Positions 23,263 through 31,600 of a stretch of DNA of 33,677 bases are shown one piece after another (the first letter of the stretch is position 1; every line of letters starts with the position of its first letter). The notes beneath the pieces are model-generated. The model worked only from the letters and a program-made list of their open reading frames with translations. It searched no databases and was not told the DNA's origin. The translations under genes and the position numbers were made by a program. This DNA is from Saprospiraceae bacterium UBA6168 (GTDB lineage: Bacteria > Bacteroidota > Bacteroidia > Chitinophagales > Saprospiraceae), in NCBI GenBank assembly GCA_002435785.1, contig DIUC01000044.1, positions 1 through 33,677 on the forward strand. The letters are read 5' to 3'.

Positions 23263-25053
23263 ATGCTTGTTTACCATTCCTTTCCATTAGCCTTATTACT
23301 CAGGCAAATACTCGTCGCAACATTGTTGTTGTTCTGCGCACCCGGCAGCCTGCTATCCCAAATCTATGTGGGGGACGCCATAATATATATCAGTGCCGGT
23401 GCAGTGGTCTATAGCGATGGCGATATCACCAACACGGGCAATGCTATCCTCACCAACGAAGGTGCATTGAGGACCACGGGCGATATCATCAACAGCGGCA
23501 CGGCCACGCTGCAAGGTGACGGCCAGTACACCCTCGAAGGCGATTGGACGAACTCGGCCACCTTCATCGCTGGCAATTCCACCGTCACTTTCGAAGGGGC
23601 AACGAACAGCAACGTCACTTCGGGCGGCGATGCCTTTTATAACGTGGAACTGTTAAAAACCACCGCCGACCTGCTACTGGCGGATGGCATGGCCATCACC
23701 AACGACTTCAATTTCGTATCAGACGATAACAAGGTCTTCCTTGCGGGAAATGACCTTACGTTCGGTGCTTCTGCCACAGTCACCAGTTACGACGATAACG
23801 AATTCTTCGTCACTGGCGGCACGGGAAAGGTTAAAAAAACGGATTTGGGGACAACGCCGTTTGTTTTCCCCGTAGGCTTTGATGCCAGCACCTACAACCC
23901 CCTCACGCTCGTACAATCAGGCAATGGCACCGTTGATGAATTCGGTGTCCGTGTGCTGGAAAACGTATTGGCCGACGGCGGCACGGGAATCGTGCTCACA
24001 GCAGGAGTAGTTGATGTGAGTTGGGAAGTCACCGAGGCTGTTGCTGGCGGCTCCGACCTGACGCTCACCGGCCAATGGGCTGGCACCGACGATCTTACAG
24101 GCTTCGACCGCAATGATTCAGGTATCTCCCGCTACGACGGTGCCGGATGGGACTTGACCAATGCCGATGCCGGAACAGCCGCTGGCACCGACCCCTATAC
24201 CCGCACCCGTAGCGGTTTTGCTGATGTTGGTTTTTTTGCCGTCGGCAGCGAGGCACTCATGAACTATGTGGCAGTTACGCCTGTGGCATTTTTGCAGGGT
24301 CCGTATAATTCGAGCACAGGACTAATGAACGACAACTTGCGCGCTGCTGCACCCGTGCTGATTCCAGAAGGTGAACCATACACTTCCTTGCCCAACTTTA
24401 CCCATGTGGGTAGGGGCGGTGGTGAAACGGTAGTCCCAGCAGTGTTCGTACCAACGGCCAACGATGCAATCGTGGACTGGGTATTCCTCGAAATAAGGGA
24501 TAAAAATGCACCAGCAACGGTGCTTCAAACAAAGTCTGCATTGATACAACGGGACGGGGATATTGTCGCTCTCGACGGGGTTTCTGAGGTTCGCTTCGTG
24601 GGAATGGCTGGGGATAATTATTATTTGGCGGTGCGGCATCGGAATCATCTGGGAATACGTACTGCCGCAGTGCTGGCCCTTTCGAGAGCAGCTACCGGCT
24701 ATGATTTTACCACGGCACAGTCGCAAGCTTACGGTAGCAATCCAATGGTGGATATGTCAGGCGTGTTTGGGCTTTGGGGAGGAAATTCATCCGCAGACAA
24801 CAACGTAAGGAATCAAGGTTCGAACAACGACAGGGATGTTGTAAAGAATGATATTTTAAACGCCCCTGGCAATATTTTCAAACTTCTTACATACTCCTAT
24901 AGTGCATACAAACTGTCCGATAATAATCTCGATGGAATAGTTAAGTACCAAGGTGGCAACAACGACATTGATATTATAAAGAACAATGTACTAAATCATC
25001 CTGGCAACATATTCAGCACGACAACCTATACAATTTTGCAACAATTGCCTTAA
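23263..25053 (+). CDS. Surface protein with beta-helix stalk and dockerin-like C-terminal repeats
   Basis: The ATG at 23263 gives 596 residues with a signal peptide (MLVYHSFPLALLLRQ to about SLLSQ); upstream in-frame codons lack an ATG. Residues about 35-150 are short repeated beta units (DGDITNTGNAILTNEGAL, TGDIINSGTATLQGDG, GDWTNSATFIAGNSTVTFEG) typical of filamentous surface proteins. A beta-rich middle follows. The last 80 residues hold two similar units, NNVRNQGSNNDRDVVKNDIL and NNLDGIVKYQGGNNDIDIIK, each followed by a PGNIF motif, with a final QQLP. These resemble calcium-binding dockerin loops (alternating Asp/Asn), and the terminal pattern recurs in Bacteroidota surface proteins in place of a classic sorting domain. 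The function is probably attachment; the partner is unknown. Confidence 0.85.
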   Translation: MLVYHSFPLALLLRQILVATLLLFCAPGSLLSQIYVGDAIIYISAGAVVYSDGDITNTGNAILTNEGALRTTGDIINSGTATLQGDGQYTLEGDWTNSATFIAGNSTVTFEGATNSNVTSGGDAFYNVELLKTTADLLLADGMAITNDFNFVSDDNKVFLAGNDLTFGASATVTSYDDNEFFVTGGTGKVKKTDLGTTPFVFPVGFDASTYNPLTLVQSGNGTVDEFGVRVLENVLADGGTGIVLTAGVVDVSWEVTEAVAGGSDLTLTGQWAGTDDLTGFDRNDSGISRYDGAGWDLTNADAGTAAGTDPYTRTRSGFADVGFFAVGSEALMNYVAVTPVAFLQGPYNSSTGLMNDNLRAAAPVLIPEGEPYTSLPNFTHVGRGGGETVVPAVFVPTANDAIVDWVFLEIRDKNAPATVLQTKSALIQRDGDIVALDGVSEVRFVGMAGDNYYLAVRHRNHLGIRTAAVLALSRAATGYDFTTAQSQAYGSNPMVDMSGVFGLWGGNSSADNNVRNQGSNNDRDVVKNDILNAPGNIFKLLTYSYSAYKLSDNNLDGIVKYQGGNNDIDIIKNNVLNHPGNIFSTTTYTILQQLP

Positions 25054-25104
25054 AACACTTGCAAAATCTGTCATTCTTCAATTTTGCAAAATCGAAAAAT
25101 AAAC

Positions 25105-26256
25105 ATGAAATTTCTAAAAACGCTTTTTTTGGTTTTAGTTGTTCACAGCCTCGTACATGGTCAGGCTATAACAAGCTATAAATTGACTGATATTGGTAAC
25201 AACACCTTAAAGGTAGGCGCTGTTTTCGGTACTGATGGCCCTGGGCCATTGGTCATGGACAATTCAACCATATCACTTCTTATCCCGACGACCTTGACAA
25301 CAAGCCCCTTCCCCACCATAACCAGCACGCAAGGAGGTAATTGGACAGCAACTGCAATAATTCCAAATTCCACTTTGGTGGGATATTGTGGTTCAGCAGC
25401 AACGGGTTATGACCTTGTGCAAGTTACATCACTGGGACAGGCAAACTTGGGCAGCATATTAGCTGGTATAGCCGAAGATATTTTTACAATCACTTTTACA
25501 GGTACGAGTACCCTGCCAATATATGCCTATGACCCTACAGGAGCTGACCCACTTTCAGCATGTATAGCTGGATTTGGTGTTGACAATACGGCATCTATTG
25601 ACCCAGATGGGAACGCAGGACCTGCACAAACAGCAAATTACAGTGAGATACCAGGAAGTGCGGGAGTTGTTCTGCCAATTGAACTTTCCGCTTTCACGGC
25701 CCGAGCCCTCAACACTACGGATGCCCAGCTTAACTGGACCACGGCCAGCGAAATCAACTCCTCGCATTTTGATGTAGAGCGCAGCGTTCAAGGTTTTAAC
25801 TGGAAAGTAATAGGTACAGTTGCAGCAGCAGGGAACAGCCACTCAATTCAAAATTACAGCCTGATAGATAAAAAAGTCTTTGACCCAAACGAACTCACAA
25901 ATACCGACTTTTACTATCGCCTGAAAATGGTGGATATTGACGGTCATTTTGAATACTCCGATGTGCGGCAAGTCAAGTTTGAAAGTGAGGGCCTCATTGT
26001 CGGCGACCCATTTCCCAACCCCGCTCGGCTTGGAAATGCCTCCGTACAACTGTCTGTCTCAGTAAAGGATGAAACGACCCTCCGGATTGACATCTATGAC
26101 AAACAAGGGAGAATCATCAGTACGAATACCAGCCCCCTCCATATAGGCAGTAACAAACTGACCATCGGAACAGGTACATTGTCCTCTGGCAAGTACACTA
26201 TCAAACTGGCCATGAAAAATGGGGAGTCTTTTGTGCGGGAATTATTGGTGCAGTAA
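25105..26256 (+). CDS. T9SS cargo protein with C-terminal sorting domain
   Basis: The ATG at 25105 gives 383 residues and a signal peptide (MKFLKTLFLVLVVHSLVHGQ). Residues about 21-190 form an Ala/Thr/Gly-rich beta domain without a recognised family. Residues about 195-300 match the conserved pre-C-terminal segment of Bacteroidota surface proteins (LPIELSAFTAR, LNWTTASEINSSHFDVERS, YYRLKMVDIDGHFEYSD). The last 80 residues are a type A T9SS sorting domain (DPFPNPARLGN, LRIDIYDKQGRII, SSGKYTIKLAM, ending RELLVQ). It should therefore cross the outer membrane by the type IX system and be released or anchored outside. It follows the dockerin-like gene by 51 bases and precedes the ice-binding-like gene by 75, so co-transcription is likely. 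Confidence 0.9.
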   Translation: MKFLKTLFLVLVVHSLVHGQAITSYKLTDIGNNTLKVGAVFGTDGPGPLVMDNSTISLLIPTTLTTSPFPTITSTQGGNWTATAIIPNSTLVGYCGSAATGYDLVQVTSLGQANLGSILAGIAEDIFTITFTGTSTLPIYAYDPTGADPLSACIAGFGVDNTASIDPDGNAGPAQTANYSEIPGSAGVVLPIELSAFTARALNTTDAQLNWTTASEINSSHFDVERSVQGFNWKVIGTVAAAGNSHSIQNYSLIDKKVFDPNELTNTDFYYRLKMVDIDGHFEYSDVRQVKFESEGLIVGDPFPNPARLGNASVQLSVSVKDETTLRIDIYDKQGRIISTNTSPLHIGSNKLTIGTGTLSSGKYTIKLAMKNGESFVRELLVQ

Positions 26257-26331
26257 GGTTCCCGTTTGAGGTAAAAAACACCTTTTTAAGCTAATTGAGA
26301 AAAATATAACCAACTTTACAATTGATATTTC

Positions 26332-27627
26332 ATGAAAAAAATTTACCAACACTTTTTTTTGCCTTTAATGCTATTGGTATCTGGCATGCTCAATGCCCAA
26401 GGGGTCGGAATAGGGACCCTAACCCCTGATTCTTCTGCTGCACTTCATGTTCATTCTACCGATAAAGGTTTCTTAATGCCTCGGATGACAAGTGCACAAA
26501 GAGATTTAATCAACCTCCCTGCTACTGGTCTGATGATTTACAACCTGACCATCAACGATGGTCAATTGAATTCCGGTACCCCGCTGGCACCAAATTGGAC
26601 TGGCATAAAAGGTAGTGGTGACTCTACTACGGTAAGCACACTCGCCTCCTCTATTACTGCCACCGGAGATATCAATACGACCTCATTAATAGATGTTTTA
26701 ATGCCAGGGATGTCATTGTCGCCTCCTGCTGGTACCTACCTACTATTTTTTAATGGCCAGTATGGTCTGACAGAGAGTGAGCCGGTCAGTACCGCACAAG
26801 GCGTTATTGCCCTCGCTGCTGCATACGATGCCATAATGGCCATCCCTGCGACCAATACCAATCACGGGCCAATTTTTGGAAATGATGAAGTATTGCCACC
26901 CGGTATATATGACCTTCCAGCAGCCGTTTCCCTCGCTGGCACACTTACGATGGATGGAGGTGGGGATACCAATTCAGTGTTTATCATCCGAATGGTCGGT
27001 GCGCTCACATCCGGCGCACTCACAACAGTCGTACTGACAAATGGCGCAAGAGCCAGGAATATATTTTGGGTCTGCGAAGCGGCAATTGCATTGGCTGCCT
27101 CAACCATCATGAAAGGTACGCTGATATCTCATGCAGGAGCTGTTTCTATGGCCGCAGGATCGAACCTGGAGGGAAGGATGTTTTCAATCATAGGTGCAAT
27201 TACTATGGGCCCAGGCACGGCCACCGTTCCGTCCGGCACCTCGTTTATTGACTTGGGCGTGCTATCTACTTTTGTCATATTTACTTCATCCGGTGCAATT
27301 GGGAATACCAATCCCTCCGAAATTACTGGAGACGTGGGCACGAACTTAGGCGCCATTGCAGGTTTTGATGACATTGATGGCAACGTGTATGGCCCCGGCG
27401 CAGCACCCAATCCCGTCAATAATACCTTTGTCACTTTTAGCCTTTATCAAAATGGAATAAAGGTGGAAAACTCAAGCAGAACCGTTGACATTAATACATC
27501 TGTTATTTCGCTCCAAGCCATGGGGACGGTAACTGAAGGTCAGTCTTTTGATGTACGGTGGAGAGTTGATGAAGGAGGTGTTTTTATCGGCAATAGAATA
27601 CTATCGTTGATTCGTGTTGCACCATAA
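26332..27627 (+). CDS. Secreted protein with permuted ice-binding (DUF3494-like) domain inside a jelly-roll
   Basis: A 431-residue exported protein (signal peptide to about NAQ, residue 23). Residues 35-72 repeat the module seen in the gene at 21740 (GFLMPRMTSAQRDLI, GLMIYNLTIND). Residues about 105-145 (TGDINTTSLIDVLMPGMSLS, GTYLLFFNG) look like the first strands of a fibre-head jelly-roll, and residues 363-431 (FVTFSLYQNGIKVENSSRT, FDVRWRVDEGG) like its remaining strands. Between them, about 153-355, is an ice-binding-like domain: LPPGIYDLPA, GTLTMDGGGDTNSVFIIRM, NGARARNIFWVCEAA, GTLISHAGAVSM and EGRMFSIIGAITM. The segment that normally begins this fold (LGVLSTFVIFTSSGAIGNT, ITGDVGTNLGAIAGF) comes last, at 308-345. 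The fold binds ice in some bacteria and serves adhesion in others; which applies here is open. Confidence 0.87.
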   Translation: MKKIYQHFFLPLMLLVSGMLNAQGVGIGTLTPDSSAALHVHSTDKGFLMPRMTSAQRDLINLPATGLMIYNLTINDGQLNSGTPLAPNWTGIKGSGDSTTVSTLASSITATGDINTTSLIDVLMPGMSLSPPAGTYLLFFNGQYGLTESEPVSTAQGVIALAAAYDAIMAIPATNTNHGPIFGNDEVLPPGIYDLPAAVSLAGTLTMDGGGDTNSVFIIRMVGALTSGALTTVVLTNGARARNIFWVCEAAIALAASTIMKGTLISHAGAVSMAAGSNLEGRMFSIIGAITMGPGTATVPSGTSFIDLGVLSTFVIFTSSGAIGNTNPSEITGDVGTNLGAIAGFDDIDGNVYGPGAAPNPVNNTFVTFSLYQNGIKVENSSRTVDINTSVISLQAMGTVTEGQSFDVRWRVDEGGVFIGNRILSLIRVAP

Positions 27628-27761
27628 GGTATGTGACAATCCACTTGCCCTTAGCGGCTGTTTTAGTGTTAAACGGCATGAAACGAACTACCACTCACAT
27701 TAGGTGATGGCCTTGTTCAGCCGTTGCATGAACAAATCCATGAATCAATGGATTTAACTAC

Positions 27762-28304
27762 ATGGACTTCGATTACAATCTGGACTTCGATAAAACAAAT
27801 TTCAGGGAAAACCCAGAGTTGTACCGCATTGGTCGTGGGGAACAGGGCGTCCTATTGGTGGAACCCTACAAGTCGGAGCTGTTGCCGTATTGGCGTTTCA
27901 AGACCCCGGACGTGGCGGAGGTTTCCGCCAACAAGATTTACGAAATGTTCTTGGAATACCTCCAGCGAGCGGATTTTGTTGGGGCCGACATGGCCCGGAA
28001 ATTCCTCCAAATGGGCTATACCCGCTCACGGCGCTACGCCAACCATCCGACCGGCAGGAAGTACAAACTGCCGCCCGCTGCATCGGACAGGGCACTACAG
28101 TCGGGCACAAAACAGCTTCCTTATCCCTACTCTAATGGCAGCCCCAACAAGCCCAATGCCGTCGAACCCCAGGCCGCAGATGCCCTCACAAACGAGAAGG
28201 CCATGTCGGCGCAAGTCTTCAAGCAGTATTGGGACAAGGCACGGGCCAATGAAGATTACCTACAACAGAAAGCCCAACACAAAGCTGTCCATGAGGCACC
28301 CTAA
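27762..28304 (+). CDS. DUF4385 family protein
   Basis: A 180-residue soluble protein without a signal peptide. Residues 1-105 match the DUF4385 family as I know it: NPELYRIGRGEQGVLLVEPY, LLPYWRFKTPDVA, DFVGADMARKFLQMGYTRSR and RRYANHPTGRKY. The remaining 75 residues are polar and look disordered, ending in helical KQYWDKARANEDYLQQKA. The family occurs in bacteria and phages, and its function is unknown to me; the many conserved Arg, Lys and Tyr residues suggest nucleic-acid binding, which is only a guess. It is the one cytosolic protein in an otherwise secreted cluster. Confidence 0.85.
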   Translation: MDFDYNLDFDKTNFRENPELYRIGRGEQGVLLVEPYKSELLPYWRFKTPDVAEVSANKIYEMFLEYLQRADFVGADMARKFLQMGYTRSRRYANHPTGRKYKLPPAASDRALQSGTKQLPYPYSNGSPNKPNAVEPQAADALTNEKAMSAQVFKQYWDKARANEDYLQQKAQHKAVHEAP

Positions 28305-28625
28305 CACATGAACCCCCTTGCCTTGATGGTCGGATGTTACCCCGCCACTCAAGACCGCTCCGCTTTTCACACACCCATCAGCATCAGATATTTTCATTTT
28401 ATTCAAAAAACCCTTTACAAGAATTTTGAAAAAAGATTCCCCTTGAAGAATTTTAAAAATATTATCACTATGTTTCGCCAAATTTCCATCCTTTGGAAAA
28501 CATAAGTGCACTGGTCCGTGGCTTGTTAAGTTGGAAAAGGTTGGTAATTCAGTCAGCAGTCTAACAAGTCGGATGCTCCTACTGAGCACGGAAAATGATA
28601 AACTCACCATTAAAAGAATGCATGT
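28305..28625. other. Intergenic region upstream of the SprB-repeat gene
   Basis: This 321-base AT-rich gap shows no gene and no strong repeat. It presumably contains the promoter of the large surface protein gene, but I could not pick one out. Confidence 0.55.
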
Positions 28626-31600
28626 ATGAAGCGTTATTTTTTACCCACCATTTTTTTCTTCCTATTGATACTGCAAACCTCGCAAGCTCAAAGGAGCTGC
28701 TGTTTCAGTTTGGATTTTTATCCAGTTTCGCTTGGTCCTCTTACCATCAGCGTTATCGACAGCCCCCCTGAATTCATTATTGATGATGTAAGCTGCTCCT
28801 GCCTTACTAGCGAGGGGAATAGCACTTGGTTTTCATTTTCGGCAGAAACGGACGGACTCTTTGAAATATTGGTACAACCCAACGTCCCCGGGGATAATTT
28901 CGACTTCGCACTTTGGGAAGGAAATTGCCCTTGTACAGTCACCACTCCTACATCGCCCTCAGGCGCAATCTCTTGCAACAATGCAGTTGGGCCTGGCCCG
29001 ACCGGTATTGCCTCTGACCCAATGTCAAGCTTTGGGGTACCGGCTTCCGCCGAATTCTCTGCATCAACTTGGTTGACAGCTGGAAAGAATTATTTTTTGA
29101 TGGTGACCAATAGGACCTCTAACAAACAAGGCTTTACGATTACACACAGTGGCTCAGCAGTCATTGCTCCGCAAATATTGGCAACAAACCCAGGCGAGGT
29201 GACAGGGCCAGCCCAAGTTTGCAGAGGAGGCGATGCCGTTTTTACACTGGCCCCGCCCATACCAGCCGTTAATAACTACATCTGGACGATAGAGCAAGGA
29301 GGCAATCAAGTCAATGTCTCCTTAAATAGTCCATCAACTACCCAGTCCTTGAATTTTCCTTATCCTCCTGGCACCTACACCGTTTGTGCAAGTGGCTCAA
29401 ACTTTTTCCTAAGCTGTTTTCCCTGGGCCAAAAAATGTACAACCGTAGAAGTGGTGGAATACCCAGTACCTGCCGGCTACGAGTCCGGCTATGTATGCAC
29501 CAACGATGTGTATGTGGCAGGCAATGGCGAAGCGTTCTACTATGGCGGCGTTTTCAACTTGCTGTACCATACATGGCAGGGTTGTGATAGCATAGTAGTG
29601 TTGACGCTGACCCAAAAAATCTCCGATTTCAAAGTTACCGTCAAAGAGGTCTGTGCTGGTGAATGTGTGGAATGGGGGGGCGAAACCGTCTGCGAGACCG
29701 GCACCTACGACGAAGTGCTGCAAAACCAGTTTGGTTGCGACAGCACCAACCAGTTGATATTGATTTCCGTGCCCATCGAAACGAAGATAAACGGGGCGGA
29801 TACCATTGACTGTGTCACCACCAGCCTTACCCTTACAAGTGCAGGCTCCATTTATGCTGCCAACCCGGTGTACATTTGGAAAAAAGGAAACACGGTAGTG
29901 GGCAATGGCCCATCGCTCAACGTCACCACGGGAGGCACTTATTCCTTGCAAATCAATAGCATCGTGGCGGGCAAGACCTGCACGGATATTGCAACGGTGG
30001 TCATTGTACAAAATACCACGCAGCCGCAAGGCGTGGCCGCAACAGGTGGAAATATTACTTGCACCTCGCCGCAAGTAATTCTTATGGGGAGTTCCACCAC
30101 TCCGGGCGTGACCTACCATTGGACTGGCCCGAATGGTTTTGTTTCCAACCAACAAAATACCACGGTCAGCGCCCAAGGCAACTACGTCCTGACCGTGACC
30201 GGAACAAATGGCTGCACAAAAACGGCCACGGCAGTGGTGTCAGAAAACAAAGTGCCGCCCACCGCCGCTGCGTCCACAAATGGTACTATTAATTGCAACG
30301 CATCGTCCGTACTGTTGAGCGGAGCAGGTTCGTCCACGGGCAGCCAGTTCACTTATTTGTGGACAACAGCGGATGGAAACATTTTGTCAAACGAAACTAC
30401 TTTGACGCCATCTGTGAACCAAGCTGGCGTTTACGTCCTGATGGTCACCAACACCACCAGTGGCTGTACGACGACGGCCTCAACCGCTGTACTGCAACTT
30501 CCACCTGTCACTTCACAAATCACGAATACCACCAACGTGGCGTGTTTTGGAGAATCCAGCGGCTCGGCCACCGTTTCCGCCAGCAGCGGCAATGACAACT
30601 TCACCTATGCTTGGTCAAACGGCCAAACGGCTGCCACAGCCACCAACCTGCTGGCTGGCAACTACACCGTTGTGGTAACGGATGGCAACGGCTGCACTTC
30701 TTCCCAGTCAGTGGCCATCACGCAGCCACCGAACTTGATGGTCAACGCATCAGCTACGCCCCAAACCATTTTTAACGTAAACAATGGTACGGCTACTGCC
30801 AATCCAACGGGCGGTATTGGGCCTTACACCTACCATTGGGGCAACGGCGAGACAACCCAGACCATCGCCGACCTTGCCCCTGGCAATTACACGATAATTG
30901 TGACGGACGGCAACGGATGCACGGCTCCGCAAACGGTGACTGTTTCTGCCAGCAACTGTATCGTGAAGGCAACCACTGACCAGGCAAACGTAACTTGCCC
31001 AGGCTCAGGTGATGGCACTGCCACCATCAACTTGGAAAACGCCACCCCACCCCTTAGTTATGTATGGTCAAATGGAGAAACTACCCAGACCGTCACGGGC
31101 CTTGCCGGAGGAACCTACGATGTATCCGCCACGGATGACAACGGGTGCGAGGTGGTCACCACCGTCGTCATCGAAGAGCCACTGCCGTTCACGCCCAATG
31201 CTACCGCTACCGACCTGACGGACAACAACGCCAACGACGGCACCGCCAGCGCTACCCCGATTGGCGGCACGGCTCCCTACACTTTCCTTTGGAGCAATGG
31301 GGAAGTCACCGCAACCATAGCCGGCCTTGCCCCAGGCGACTACACCGTTGTAGTCACGGATGCCAATGGCTGCGAATCGGAACAGACGGTAACCGTCAAT
31401 CCGTTTAGTTGCGGCTTGTCCGCCACCATCATTCTGAGCAACATCAGTTGCAACGGCGCAAGCGACGGCCAAGCCACCATCTCATTGGTAGGAGGCACGG
31501 CTCCTATCACCTACACCTGGTCCAATGGGGAAACCACCGCCCTCATTACCGACCTTTCGGGAGGCACCTATACCGCAACCGCCACAGATGAATCTGGCTG

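Noticed and set aside
29409..30176. Minus-strand open frame of 255 codons inside the SprB-repeat gene
   Set aside because: The sense strand has a continuous 1560-residue repeat protein; the antisense frame is a by-product of its biased composition.
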